The notes under the pieces are model-generated. The model searched no databases. It saw only the letters and a program-made list of their open reading frames with translations, and had not been told where the DNA came from. Below are positions 17,026 through 26,470 of a stretch of 64,000 nt of DNA, in pieces (position 1 is the first letter of the stretch; each line of letters starts with the position of its first letter). This DNA is from Gammaproteobacteria bacterium (GTDB taxonomy: Bacteria; Pseudomonadota; Gammaproteobacteria; Pseudomonadales; Azotimanducaceae_A), in the NCBI GenBank assembly GCA_012960755.1, contig DUAT01000171.1, forward strand, positions 1 to 64,000. Reading direction: 5' to 3'. The position numbers were made by a program, and so were the translations under genes.

Positions 17026-18306
17026 ATGCCAGAACCACTGGAAGGATTTACCGTCGTCGAAATGACCGTCGCGGTGCAGGGCCCTGCCGCTGCTTTGTAT
17101 TTGCGAGATATGGGTGCAGAAGTGATCAAGGTTGAACCACCGCTTGGAGATGCGAGCCGATATGGACGCGGACGAGGCAACGAGACACCGGATGGGACGA
17201 TTGGACCCCAGTTTGTGGCTGTTAACCGGGGTAAACGATCTGTCTGTATTGATATGGCAACCGATGTCGGTCTTCGCGCCTTATATGGATTGTTGGAAAA
17301 TGCAGACGTATTTTTAACGAACTACCGTGAACCGGCATTGCTGAAGATGGGTCTCGGGTACGACCAGCTACACGAAAAGTATCCTGATTTGATATACGCT
17401 TCGGTTAACGGGTTCGGCCCGTTGGGTCCCGATTCTGGCAAGGCCATGTTGGATGGTGTTGCGGCTACCAGAGGAGGGCTGGTCAATCACACGGGTTATG
17501 CAGACCGCGAACCGTCTTTGCCCGGTGCGGTCGTTATCGACACGGCTGGCGCCATGCAGCTTGCTCTGGGCGTAATGACCGCACTACTGGCGCGTGAGCG
17601 ATATGGCACAGGCCAGCGGGTTCAGACCAGTGCGCTGGGTACGGCGCTCTGGCTGCAACAATGGGAGCTGACCCACGTCAGTATGACCCGTGCAAAACTG
17701 ACCCGGGATGGAAATCATCACGGCAATATCCGTGGACCCTATGGTGTCTATCGCACCAAAGATGATGGTGCCATCATGTTAGCCCAGACGATGGACCAGG
17801 AAGCCTGGGATGCGTTTTGTATTTTTGCTGAAGCCTGGGAGCTTGCGGTTGATCCCCGTTTCCAGACGCCGGGTCAACGTCTGGGAGAAGGTATTACGGA
17901 GGACGATTCTATTGAAGTACGCAATAAACTGGTCGATATATTCGCGATGAAAACGACGCAGGATTGGGAGGACTTTTTTCGAACCCAGCCGGAGATCATC
18001 TGGGAACGGGCCCGCGCGTGGCATGAGGTGCTGGAAGACGAGCAGTGTATCGTGAATAACTATTTCACCACGGTGCAGATACCTGGTCTCGGCAGCAAAA
18101 AGACCGTGGGCAATCTCGTGACGTTGAGTGAGACACCCGGCAGCGTTAAAGGTGACCCACCGGTGTTGGGAGAAGCGAACAAGGAAGTATTGGGTAACCT
18201 GGGGTTCAGCAATGATGAATGCCAGGCAATCGAAAGCCACGCGACGCAGGTTCGCGAGGGTTTCATCGCAGAGTTAATGGCCGCGGCCGGTGTCGTTAAG
18301 GAATGA
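17026..18306 (+). CDS. CaiB/BaiF CoA-transferase with intact catalytic Asp
   Basis: A 426-residue type III CoA-transferase (LEGFTVVEMTVAVQGPAAAL, GAEVIKVEPPLGD). Asp172 in VVIDTAGAMQL is the catalytic residue, with YGTGQRVQTSALG after it. A GGAAGAATTGAT purine stretch precedes the ATG. It is transcribed alone, divergent from the crotonase-led operon across about 170 bp that must hold both promoters. Unlike the others in the island it has no adjacent Asp-less partner and is probably a conventional homodimer. Confidence 0.88.
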   Translation: MPEPLEGFTVVEMTVAVQGPAAALYLRDMGAEVIKVEPPLGDASRYGRGRGNETPDGTIGPQFVAVNRGKRSVCIDMATDVGLRALYGLLENADVFLTNYREPALLKMGLGYDQLHEKYPDLIYASVNGFGPLGPDSGKAMLDGVAATRGGLVNHTGYADREPSLPGAVVIDTAGAMQLALGVMTALLARERYGTGQRVQTSALGTALWLQQWELTHVSMTRAKLTRDGNHHGNIRGPYGVYRTKDDGAIMLAQTMDQEAWDAFCIFAEAWELAVDPRFQTPGQRLGEGITEDDSIEVRNKLVDIFAMKTTQDWEDFFRTQPEIIWERARAWHEVLEDEQCIVNNYFTTVQIPGLGSKKTVGNLVTLSETPGSVKGDPPVLGEANKEVLGNLGFSNDECQAIESHATQVREGFIAELMAAAGVVKE

Positions 18307-18366
18307 CCTGAAGTACCGGTAAACAGATTGAACTGATAGTTCGGGGACCGTCGAAATGCACGATAT

Positions 18367-18627
18367 ATGATAACGTCATATGATGACATTCAGGCGTTAG
18401 CCAAATTGCGAACTATTGCTGATCTACCTCAGGATTCAATTGATGCACTGGACAAACTTTGCAAGAAGGATCAGGTCTCGCGAGCCGAGCTGTTGCGACG
18501 GGCAGTTGCCGAATACCTCAGTCGCAGAGCTGTTCTCGAGGATGACGCCGCATTTGATCTTTGGAAGGACTGTCCTCGAGACAGCCGCAGCTATGAAGAC
18601 TCGGTCAGGGACGAATGGCACTCATGA
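18367..18627 (+). CDS. Ribbon-helix-helix (CopG-type) antitoxin
   Basis: An 86-residue protein with a CopG/RHH DNA-binding core (PQDSIDALDKLCKKDQVSRAELLRRAVAEYLSRR, about 20-54) and an acidic C-terminal tail with LWKD and VRDEWHS that would wrap the toxin. The true start may be an internal codon. It overlaps the downstream PIN-domain toxin gene in ATGA fashion at 18624. It would neutralise the toxin and autoregulate the operon, but the toxin frame is broken. Confidence 0.75.
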   Translation: MITSYDDIQALAKLRTIADLPQDSIDALDKLCKKDQVSRAELLRRAVAEYLSRRAVLEDDAAFDLWKDCPRDSRSYEDSVRDEWHS

Positions 18628-19009
18628 AAGCGGTTTTCGATCCCAACATTCTAATTGACTACTTAAATGGGCGAGCGCAGGCCACGGTAGAGTTTTCGAA
18701 ATATGATGCTCAGGCAATCAGCATTATCACCTGGACCGAGGTTATGGCTGGCGTCAGTTCTGCTGAGGAAGATGTTGTCCGAAGGTTTCTGGACCGTTTC
18801 GAGTGCCTTTCGGTTTCACCAGCTATAGCGGAACGAGCGGTCAGCATCAGAAGTGAGCCCGCATTCGTGTGCCGGATGCACATATCTGGGCCTCGGCTTT
18901 GTGTGAAAGCGCTCTATTAGTGACTCGAAATACCCGGGATTTTCCAAAAAGAGATCCGTCGGTAAGAGTTCCTTACAGATACTATGGAGTACTATGCTGG
19001 ACGCTTTAA
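18624..19009 (+). pseudogene. VapC-like PIN-domain toxin, frameshifted
   Basis: Frame 1 from 18624 encodes MKAVFDPNILIDYLNGRAQA, ISIITWTEVMAGV and RFLDRFECLSVSP, that is strand 1 Asp and helix Glu of a PIN ribonuclease, then goes off the rails at SIRSEPAFV and stops at 18920. Near 18855-18862 the second half continues in another frame: RVPDAHIWASA, LLVTRNTRDFP, VRVPYR up to TAA at 19009. A single-base loss restores the full about 128-residue toxin including its third and fourth acidic residues. It may be inactivated in nature or a read error. The restored 3' end overlaps the start of the hydroxylase gene. Confidence 0.75.
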
Positions 19010-19956
19010 CATTCCACCTGATCGACATCGCGACCGTGTTGATTTATATGCCAATAAACATTGGCGAGAAGTTCTATTACTTATTTTTGTTAACGTTTGT
19101 TGGACTGGCCTTCCTGAGTTATCAGCTTCACTACAGGAAACGCACGCGGAAAGGGTTTCTTAAATTTTTGTTTCCCCGTTCAATCTATCTGCACAAGTCG
19201 GCTCGTGTTGATTACAGTATCTTTCTGATCAATCTTTTTATATCGCCGCTGTTGCTGGTTGGTGCAGGATTACAGGCGTGGTTGTCAACTCAGATTGGCG
19301 CGGTTCTGGTTGACCTTAATGGTGACTCAGCGGTGTTTGTTGGTAGCTGGAGTACAACAACCTACCTTGTTTTTATTCTCGGGTACACGCTCGCTGCCGA
19401 TTTATCGGTTTATGTTATCCATCGTTTTCATCATCAATCGGATATATTTTGGCCATTACACGCATTACACCACTCTGCAGAAGTGCTGACACCGGTAACG
19501 CTGTTTCGAAAACACCCGGTGTGGAACGTGCTGGCTCACTTGCTCAGTCTTACCTTCACCGGTGTGTTTCAGGGTATTTTTGTATTCTTTTTCTTTGGCG
19601 GTCCATCGTTCGAGGTTTTGTTTGGCATTAATACGGTTTATGTGCTGTACAACTTCTTCGGTGCAAACCTGCGTCATTCCCACGTGTGGTTGTCATGGGG
19701 CAAACCACTCAGTTACCTTTTTATCAGTCCTGCGATGCATCAGATACACCATGACCCGGAGCGTATGCAAAAAAACTACGGCGAGGTATTTGCTGTCTGG
19801 GATTGGATGTTTGGCAGCCTGTACATACCTGATCACTTTGAAGAGTTTGAGATAGGTTTGGGCAAAGGTGCTCTCAATCCTCACAATTCTCTGGCAAAAG
19901 CCTACACTGTGCCGCTGGTGGAAGCCTGGCAGCAATTGGCAAAAAAGTTCACTTGA
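18994..19956 (+). CDS. Sterol desaturase / fatty acid hydroxylase family membrane protein
   Basis: A 320-residue integral membrane di-iron enzyme. Histidine boxes HRFHH (about 148-152), HALHHS (about 160-165) and HQIHHD (about 248-253) carry the iron ligands of the fatty acid hydroxylase superfamily. Hydrophobic segments lie near residues 10-45, 70-95, 120-145 and 180-225. Such enzymes hydroxylate or desaturate lipids, sterols or carotenoids at the inner membrane using O2; the substrate is unknown here. The start overlaps the tail of the broken PIN toxin frame. Confidence 0.88.
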   Translation: MLDALTFHLIDIATVLIYMPINIGEKFYYLFLLTFVGLAFLSYQLHYRKRTRKGFLKFLFPRSIYLHKSARVDYSIFLINLFISPLLLVGAGLQAWLSTQIGAVLVDLNGDSAVFVGSWSTTTYLVFILGYTLAADLSVYVIHRFHHQSDIFWPLHALHHSAEVLTPVTLFRKHPVWNVLAHLLSLTFTGVFQGIFVFFFFGGPSFEVLFGINTVYVLYNFFGANLRHSHVWLSWGKPLSYLFISPAMHQIHHDPERMQKNYGEVFAVWDWMFGSLYIPDHFEEFEIGLGKGALNPHNSLAKAYTVPLVEAWQQLAKKFT

Positions 19957-20038
19957 TTTATTGGTTCAGACTACCTTGCAGCACTTTCCCAAGGTAGACT
20001 CTAAGCAAATTCTGGAAGATGGTTGTTGGAGATGTGTT

Positions 20039-20557
20039 ATGAAGTATTTACCCGTTGCGTTACTGATGTTTTGCAGTTCAGGTTACAGCGCAGAAGATTG
20101 TTCTCAAATTGAAAACACGCAGGATAGATTAACGTGTTTTGATGAGAAATTTCCACGGGCAGAATCTATATCTATAACAGTTGAGCCCAAAACGAATACC
20201 GAGATGATCCCCGAGCCGGAAAGTGTGGCGATCACGACGACTATGGTGCCAGAGACAGAGCAGAAGACAGAGCCCGATTTGATTAATGAAACAGCTGTCG
20301 AGCCAGCGAAGACATCCTTCTGGGATTTATTCAAGAAACGGGATACTGAGTTCACGGCTACCGTTGAGGATATCCTGAATAACGATCAGCAAAAGATGGT
20401 TTTCCTGCTGAGCAATCGGCAAATCTGGTTGCAGAACACTCCCCGAAACCTGCCTATTCGTGAAGGCGACGAAGTCACGATCAAGAAAGGGACAGTGGGT
20501 GGTTACATGATGCGGAACAGTGCAGGCACATCGACTCGAGTTAGCCGCATTCAGTAA
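20039..20557 (+). CDS. Exported protein of unknown function
   Basis: A 172-residue protein with a signal peptide (MKYLPVALLMFCSSGYSAED) then CSQIENTQDRLTCFDEKF, a Cys-paired N-terminal motif (C..I....RL.CFD) common in gammaproteobacterial periplasmic proteins. A Pro/Glu/Thr-rich linker (about 45-85) precedes a C-terminal beta-rich part (VEDILNNDQQKMVFLLSNRQIWLQN, about 110-135). The ATG at 20039 is chosen because the signal peptide starts there; a longer in-frame extension overlaps the hydroxylase gene. A strong terminator follows. Function unknown. Confidence 0.75.
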   Translation: MKYLPVALLMFCSSGYSAEDCSQIENTQDRLTCFDEKFPRAESISITVEPKTNTEMIPEPESVAITTTMVPETEQKTEPDLINETAVEPAKTSFWDLFKKRDTEFTATVEDILNNDQQKMVFLLSNRQIWLQNTPRNLPIREGDEVTIKKGTVGGYMMRNSAGTSTRVSRIQ

Positions 20558-20562
20558 TCGTA

Positions 20563-20593
20563 AAAAAAACCCCGGCAAACGCCGGGGTTTTTA
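20563..20593 (+). terminator. Rho-independent terminator
   Basis: AAAAACCCCGGC-AAAC-GCCGGGGTTTTT gives a 12-bp stem with the A and U tracts flanking a GC-rich core and a 4-nt loop. It sits just after the exported protein gene and before the convergent TonB receptor, so it can work in both directions. Confidence 0.9.
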
Positions 20594-20632
20594 GTTGTTT
20601 AGGTAGACGCAAGGCCCACCATAAATTGTGAG

Positions 20633-23600
20633 TTACATACTCCCGCCTACTCGAAGGAAGAACATTCTGCCTCGTCCATCATGCAACCTGCCATCATATG
20701 CTGTAACAAACCCACCGATGATTGGTGCCTCTTCATCAGTGATATTCATCACACCTAATGTGAAAGAGCTGTCATTCAGGAAAGCGGCTTCACCAAAGCT
20801 ATAGGTGTATTGCGCATCCCATGTGGTGAAGCTTTTGATGGTATCTTTATTCAAGTCATTAGCCAGATGTCCATTACCAGCGAGTGTGGCAACCGCGGCG
20901 AAGAATCCCCGGGTACCGGCAGAATAGTCATTGTCAATTCCATCGACATACTTGACGATCGTAAACGCGCGGTGTTGATTCAAAGACCAGCTCAACGTGG
21001 TGTTGATTTTGTACTCCGGCAAGGGTCGCGCCACTGGAGTTTGACTATTGAGGCTTCCCACTGCGTCGAACGTCGTAATACCGCCTGAGGAATTGATAAC
21101 ATCCACCTCGTACTCATTCACAAAAGCCGCCATCAGACCCACTCTCCAACTGCCGATTCCAGTATCGAAACTATAGGAAGCAGTGACGTCTACCCCGCTA
21201 ATATCTGCACCGTCTGCGTTGGAGAATTCCGGCAGTATGCGCAGCAGGATAGCCTGGCTGTTTCTGATTATCTGGGCTCTGTTACCCGCACCTGCATTCA
21301 CTGCATCTATGTAGCTTGAACCCGGGTTTGCCGCGATATAGGCAGTCAGGGCAGCGTTGTCTTCAGCCAATAATGTCGCTGAAGACTGCCGGGTGATGAT
21401 ATCGGTGTACTCGTAGGTGTAGTAGTCGAGATCAACCTGCAAGCCTTCCAGCGCACCACCCTGGGGTATCCATGAAAGCCCAATATTGTAAGTATCAGCA
21501 GACTCTGGCGTTAACGCCGGGTTACCTACTGTAAGTGAAGGCTTAAAGGTTGTACCACCCACGATGTCAGCCTGGTTGGCGACTGTTGTTAATGTACCAA
21601 AGGACTGGTTCAGTGAAGGTACTCGGAATGAGCTACCTGCTGATGCCCGTAAGGACAAGCTGTCTATTGGACGCCATATGGCAGTAATCTTGGGGTCTGT
21701 GGTGTCCTCACCGATCTCGTCGAAATCCTCATAGCGTACGGCTATATTGACGTCAAAATTGTCACCGATGGGGATACCTATCTCAGCGAAGACCCCTGTG
21801 GTGGTCAGCTTACCTTTCCAGTCCTGGGCACCATAAACGAAGTCAAGATTGTTGGTGACAAGCGATGAGTCAACCGTTACCCAGGCTTTGTCCTGTCGTC
21901 GTTGAAAACCAACGGCGAGGCCAACGGGGCCAGAAGCGGTTTCAAAAAGATCACCTGCTGCGACGATATCCGTCACGCGCTGGCGATAATCGTGGGTGCT
22001 GTTGGCTCGACCTGCCAACCACTGATAAAGCTCGGTCGGGTTAACCAGGGTCAGGTCGGATTGGCCTTCGCTACCGTCCCGGGCAAACTGGGTGTTACCA
22101 AATGGATTGAAGAAGTAACAGGTACCAGAGTCGAAGTCACCGCCGGAAGTCGCATAACTGGCGTTACCTGAACCCGGAACACCGTTAATAGTGTCACAGT
22201 TAGGTCCACCCATACCGCTGATTGCCAATTCCATATGTGACGATAACGTATCCTGGGCCTGGGTAACGCCTGCGTTGTGCGAGCTGGCCGTATAAGATGC
22301 GTCCAAAGACCATGATTTGTCGCCAAACTCGAAATCCCACACGCCACCAATGACTATTCTTTCGTCGGAATAGCCTCTTTTGGTAAATGTGTCGATTGGT
22401 CGCCGGGTCCTGGGTGAGTTTTTGGTACCACCGATCATCCGGGTCAGGTTTGCATATTCAATCGGAACGATGCCTCTGCGAAATGCGTCTTCAACGCTGC
22501 CTGGGTTGGCTGCCGACTGAGTTACACCATCTGCGTCGATATAAGCGACAGACGTTGGAATAGTCAGTGCGGGTGCATTTGGGTTCAGGGAGTTCAACCG
22601 GTCGAATTCTGATCCGTTGTAGCCCATTTCAAAATAAATTTTGAAGTCATCTGTGAGTTCATAGTCACCATCGACATGAACTTTTCTCAGGGATTCTTCG
22701 GCCTGGATAGAGAAAAACGAACCATAGTCATAGACGCAACGATTAAACAGGTTACCCAGGGCGCCGCCTCTTTCCAGGGCAGCGGCATCTTCACAATTTA
22801 TATCAGCTTCACCCCAGCTTGCGCCAGTGGTATCGCGTGGTAAAAGGCTGGTACCGTTGGGAGTGATACCCACACCGTCAATTGCCCGATCTACTGCCAT
22901 ACCGGGTCGTAAACCATTCGCCGCCCAGGTAATTATCTGCCCGGCAATCGGGCTCACGCGTCCAGGTTGGCCGGTTGAAGATAAGGTTGTGCCACCATAG
23001 CGGGAATAATTGTCGTCGATGTTGATCTCATCTCGGTTCAAGAGTGACGCGGATACCACAATTCCGCCACGATCCCCTTGCAAACCCCAAATTATGCCAA
23101 TCTGATTGGCGTCACCATTACCTGTTTCCTGGTCAACGGTGTACTGGTAGGAGAGATCCATCCCCTCGAAATTTTTCTTTGTGATGAAATTCACAACGCC
23201 TGCGATGGCATCAGAACCGTAGAGGGCAGATGCGCCGTCTTTTACGACTTCAACCCGCTCGATTGCGATATTTGGAATCAAGCCATTGATATTAACCGAC
23301 GCATTTCCGCGGCCGTTATACCACGATGCTGCCTGGCGCTTGCCATTGACCAAAGGTAAGGTCGCACCATGGCCAAGGTTTCGCAGGTTAACCGAGTTTC
23401 GACCGTCGGCGCCTTCACCCTGGAATGTTGAAGCCCGGCTCTGGCTACCTGAAGCCCAGGGCATAGCCTGAATGATTTCCGACACATCTGCCGCACCGAT
23501 ATCTTCAATATCGGCTGATGTGACGACTGACAGCGGTGATGGTGAATCAGCCGCGTTGCGTTTCAAATAACTTCCCGTTACCACAACTTCTTCCAGATCT

Positions 23601-23683
23601 TCCGCAGCATAAATGCTGGAAACAAAAGGAATAATAAGAAGGGCAACCAGTAATTTCGCTAGTGCGTGCAATGGTTTTGTCAT
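20633..23683 (-). CDS. TonB-dependent outer-membrane receptor
   Basis: A 1016-residue receptor. Signal peptide MTKPLHALAKLLVALLIIPF..., TonB-box-like EDLEEVVVTGSYLKR (about 28-42), plug domain to about residue 170 (VEVVKDGASALYGSDAIAGV is the plug signature), then a long beta-barrel ending in an aromatic-rich C terminus (GRMFFLRVGGSM). The length and the NSVNLRNLGHGATLPLVNGK segment resemble receptors that import large organic substrates, not only siderophores. AGGGAG precedes the ATG. It is monocistronic, with a 350-bp upstream region. The substrate is unknown; location near catabolic genes fits organic-nutrient uptake (inference). Confidence 0.92.
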   Translation of the reverse strand: MTKPLHALAKLLVALLIIPFVSSIYAAEDLEEVVVTGSYLKRNAADSPSPLSVVTSADIEDIGAADVSEIIQAMPWASGSQSRASTFQGEGADGRNSVNLRNLGHGATLPLVNGKRQAASWYNGRGNASVNINGLIPNIAIERVEVVKDGASALYGSDAIAGVVNFITKKNFEGMDLSYQYTVDQETGNGDANQIGIIWGLQGDRGGIVVSASLLNRDEINIDDNYSRYGGTTLSSTGQPGRVSPIAGQIITWAANGLRPGMAVDRAIDGVGITPNGTSLLPRDTTGASWGEADINCEDAAALERGGALGNLFNRCVYDYGSFFSIQAEESLRKVHVDGDYELTDDFKIYFEMGYNGSEFDRLNSLNPNAPALTIPTSVAYIDADGVTQSAANPGSVEDAFRRGIVPIEYANLTRMIGGTKNSPRTRRPIDTFTKRGYSDERIVIGGVWDFEFGDKSWSLDASYTASSHNAGVTQAQDTLSSHMELAISGMGGPNCDTINGVPGSGNASYATSGGDFDSGTCYFFNPFGNTQFARDGSEGQSDLTLVNPTELYQWLAGRANSTHDYRQRVTDIVAAGDLFETASGPVGLAVGFQRRQDKAWVTVDSSLVTNNLDFVYGAQDWKGKLTTTGVFAEIGIPIGDNFDVNIAVRYEDFDEIGEDTTDPKITAIWRPIDSLSLRASAGSSFRVPSLNQSFGTLTTVANQADIVGGTTFKPSLTVGNPALTPESADTYNIGLSWIPQGGALEGLQVDLDYYTYEYTDIITRQSSATLLAEDNAALTAYIAANPGSSYIDAVNAGAGNRAQIIRNSQAILLRILPEFSNADGADISGVDVTASYSFDTGIGSWRVGLMAAFVNEYEVDVINSSGGITTFDAVGSLNSQTPVARPLPEYKINTTLSWSLNQHRAFTIVKYVDGIDNDYSAGTRGFFAAVATLAGNGHLANDLNKDTIKSFTTWDAQYTYSFGEAAFLNDSSFTLGVMNITDEEAPIIGGFVTAYDGRLHDGRGRMFFLRVGGSM

Positions 23684-24036
23684 TACAAAACTCCCTGTAA
23701 AAAGTGACGGATTTACGTTATAACTTATTATTGTGACTATCTTTTTTACGTCTTCTACACTTCAGGGGATTCCATACTGCGTACTTCACTGGTCTCCCCC
23801 AAGACCACGTAGAACAGGTATAACAAAAGCATACTATGTGACGAGATTAGCGCCGTCAACAGTCAGTTCTCAATTTGTTTAATGACACACTATACGTCAG
23901 GTTAATGGCTTCGCTCTTTGTGAGGATCAAAGTGTCGCTTAATGAGTTGGGCGATTGCTGTTGTTTTAACAGAGCGGACACTTTTTCTAACTGCAAATTC
24001 TAACTGTCGTGAGCCTGGTAGGAACATAAGTTAACT
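23684..24036. other. Non-coding gap upstream of the TonB receptor
   Basis: About 350 bp with no credible ORF on either strand. The part next to 23684 is AT-rich and must contain the receptor promoter and leader (TTATAA-type hexamers near 23720-23730, AGGGAG ribosome site). I see no riboswitch-like structure, repeat or tRNA. A weak hairpin (CTTCA...TGAAG) at about 24035-24050 overlaps the end of the small downstream gene. Confidence 0.5.
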
Positions 24037-24237
24037 TCATATATTTGAAGGCTTGTACTGTGATTCGATGGCTTTGTGGAGACTTTCATCGAGTCGATTG
24101 ACCGCCTCGATTCCCTCTTTATGTGCCAGGACAAAGTCCTGCACACTACAATAGCGTGCGATCTCAATATCATTCTGCATGACCACTACACCAGAGGGAT
24201 TTTTTGTATAGAAAATTCCTGTTTTATTATCCATCAC
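24037..24237 (-). CDS. Small hypothetical protein coupled to the luciferase-like gene
   Basis: A 65-66 residue polar protein (GTG at 24237 or ATG at 24234) beginning MDNKTGIFYTKNPSGVVVMQ. The start overlaps the stop of the upstream luciferase-like monooxygenase, so it is translationally coupled. It has no membrane segment or recognisable motif. The coupling and the conserved-looking amphipathic C-terminal helix argue it is real; function unknown. Confidence 0.5.
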   Translation of the reverse strand: MMDNKTGIFYTKNPSGVVVMQNDIEIARYCSVQDFVLAHKEGIEAVNRLDESLHKAIESQYKPSNI

Positions 24238-25433
24238 TTTGCATCGTCTTCAGAGTTCATTCTTGTTTCATATTTTATAGTTTCATCTTTCTCTTTTTTG
24301 TCTTTTTCTACTTCTTTTTCAATGGCAGCTCCAGTTCTCTCCATAAATCGATCATGGTTTTTTGCTGCCCACTTGTAACTTGCTGCCCGGTTCCGGTTTC
24401 GATCCTGGAAGACCGGAGCCACGTATCGGGCAAACAGTTCGTAGCTTTTTCTGGTTTGTTCCCAATCGGCCCAGTTGTGGGCCATTTGCAGAAAGCTGCC
24501 AAAGCCACCAGATTCCTCCTGCAAACGTTTAATTTGCTTAATGGCATCCTGGGGCGTGCCAATAACTGCCATGCCGGTGTCTACGAGCGCCTGCGCAGGG
24601 TCAGCACCTTCCTCCGGGGCAACTGGTAGCGCGGCGACTTCCTGAAAATATTTAACCCAGGGGCCAATTCCATGTCGAACATTCTTCAAGGCTTGCGTCT
24701 TTGTTTCGGCGATATGCAACGGGCCGACCAGGGACCAGTTGCCACGATCAATGGTTTGCTTATTCTCTGCAGCCTTACGTTCGTAAATTTCCCAGTTGCT
24801 GGCCAGCGCGTCAAATCCACCTGCTGAAGTGGCGCCAATTGAGAGGAGCCCCAGGCCGTGGGTGCCTGCCGCCCTGGCTCCTGCTGGCGAAACCTGGGAC
24901 GCTACTGCCATTTCGACCATCGGCTTTGAGTAGGGCTGGAGTTGCAATTGTGCTTCGTTCAATTCGAACCATTTTGTCTTACAGGTGACCTTCTCTCCTT
25001 TCAACAGAGGAACGAGCACCTCGATAGCTTCTAACATCATGTCCCGTTGCTCGACCGGGTTAATACCCATCATAAAAGCATCAGAGGGAAGAGCGCCGGG
25101 ACCGACGCCGAACGCCACGCGCCCCCGGGTCATATGATCCAGTTGCATGATTCTGTCCGCCAGGATTAACGGGTGATGATAAGGCAGGCTGGATACCCCG
25201 GTGCCGAACCTTAAATCTTTTGTTCGCTGTGCAGCGCCAGCAATGAAAACTTCCGGGCTGGCAATAATTTCGAACCCGGCTGAGTGGTGCTCGCCAATCC
25301 ACGCGATGTCATAGTTAAGATCATCCAGTAGCTCGACGAGTTCGAGATCGCGCTCCAGTGCAATTGTTGGGTTTTCCTTCAGGGTGTGAAAAGGTGCGAG
25401 AAATATCCCGAATTTCAGATTGCCAAAGGACAT
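24234..25433 (-). CDS. LLM-class flavin-dependent oxidoreductase (bacterial luciferase-like)
   Basis: A 399-residue F420/FMN luciferase-fold monooxygenase: MSFGNLKFGIFLAPFH, IAWIGEHHSAGFEIIASPEV, RFGTGVSSLPYHHPLILADR, RVAFGVGPGALPSDAFMMGI and MAVASQVSPAGARAAGTHG are standard class motifs. The ATG at 25433 (ACGGAG about 7 nt upstream) is preferred to an upstream in-frame start because family proteins begin MKFGIF. The last 25 residues are a highly charged Lys/Glu tail not usual in the family. Likely function is flavin-dependent oxygenation of an organic substrate. It is divergent from an epoxide-hydrolase-like gene. Confidence 0.9.
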   Translation of the reverse strand: MSFGNLKFGIFLAPFHTLKENPTIALERDLELVELLDDLNYDIAWIGEHHSAGFEIIASPEVFIAGAAQRTKDLRFGTGVSSLPYHHPLILADRIMQLDHMTRGRVAFGVGPGALPSDAFMMGINPVEQRDMMLEAIEVLVPLLKGEKVTCKTKWFELNEAQLQLQPYSKPMVEMAVASQVSPAGARAAGTHGLGLLSIGATSAGGFDALASNWEIYERKAAENKQTIDRGNWSLVGPLHIAETKTQALKNVRHGIGPWVKYFQEVAALPVAPEEGADPAQALVDTGMAVIGTPQDAIKQIKRLQEESGGFGSFLQMAHNWADWEQTRKSYELFARYVAPVFQDRNRNRAASYKWAAKNHDRFMERTGAAIEKEVEKDKKEKDETIKYETRMNSEDDAK

Positions 25434-25524
25434 GCCATACTCCGTAACGCAAGGTATTGCTATAGCCAAACCAGCGATAGCGCGAGAGAAAATGTGATTG
25501 TAAATGAATCAGGAGACTGCGTGA

Positions 25525-26457
25525 ATGGCTATAGTGGCGGGTAATGTAAAGGACGAACGAATCAGGACAGAGCTTGTATCTGCCAATGGATTGACCTTTG
25601 AGGTTGACAAGTGTGGCTCGGGCGACAAGCTCGCCATCTGTCTGCACGGCTTTCCTGAGCACAGTTTTTCCTGGCGCTATCAATTGCCGATGCTGGCAGA
25701 TCTGGGTTACGAAGCCTGGGCTCCGAATATGAGGGGTTACGGTAAAAGCTCACGTCCGCCATTGGTTGATGACTATTCACTGGACAAGCTGGTGGCTGAT
25801 GTTGGTGGTCTGATCGACGCATCGGGTCACAAGCAGGTCGTGCTCATTGCCCATGACTGGGGCGCAGTGGTGGCATGGCAATTTGCTATTATGAAAACCC
25901 GCCCACTGAGTCATCTGATTATTTGCAATGTGCCACATCCGGGTGCCATGCGAGAGGCGATGCGCAATGGCTTTGCCCAACTGCGAAAGTCCTGGTATGT
26001 GTTCTTTTTCCAGATCCCGTGGTTACCGGAGTATTTATTTGGTCGCAAGCAGGCCAGGGCAATTGGAGAAATTTTTTTAAACACCAGTGCAAATAAGGAA
26101 ATGTTCCCGCCTGAAGTACGGGAAGTCTATCGCAACAATGCTAACCAGCCGGGTGCATTGACAGCGATGATCAATTACTACAGATCATTGATTCGAAGTG
26201 GCAGAAAGTTTGCCCGCCAGCCTTTGCCGATCATTGAAACGCCAACGTTAATGATCTGGGGCGAGGACGACGTCGCATTAACCAAGGAGTCCACTTATGG
26301 CACTGACAAATATGTAGCAGATTTTTCAATTCGTTATCTGCCGCGGGTGTCGCACTGGGTCCAGCAAGAGGCTCCTGAAGCAGTAAACGCGATGATACAG
26401 GCATTCTTGAAAGGAGAAGAAGTGCCCGAGGTCGAGTGGAAGATGCACCTGGTGTAG
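25525..26457 (+). CDS. Alpha/beta hydrolase, epoxide hydrolase-like
   Basis: A 310-residue alpha/beta hydrolase. Oxyanion region HGFPEHSFSW (about 40-49), nucleophile in AHDWGAVVAW (Asp at about 113), catalytic acid region GEDDVALT and base VSHWVQQEAPEAV (His at about 281). HGFPE, MRGYGKSSRP and HDWG with Asp instead of Ser as nucleophile are hallmarks of soluble epoxide hydrolases and haloalkane dehalogenases. The epoxide type is preferred by HGFPE and lid tyrosines. It is divergent from the flavin monooxygenase, which could produce an epoxide (inference). Confidence 0.87.
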   Translation: MAIVAGNVKDERIRTELVSANGLTFEVDKCGSGDKLAICLHGFPEHSFSWRYQLPMLADLGYEAWAPNMRGYGKSSRPPLVDDYSLDKLVADVGGLIDASGHKQVVLIAHDWGAVVAWQFAIMKTRPLSHLIICNVPHPGAMREAMRNGFAQLRKSWYVFFFQIPWLPEYLFGRKQARAIGEIFLNTSANKEMFPPEVREVYRNNANQPGALTAMINYYRSLIRSGRKFARQPLPIIETPTLMIWGEDDVALTKESTYGTDKYVADFSIRYLPRVSHWVQQEAPEAVNAMIQAFLKGEEVPEVEWKMHLV

Positions 26458-26470
26458 TGTCCTATGAGAG

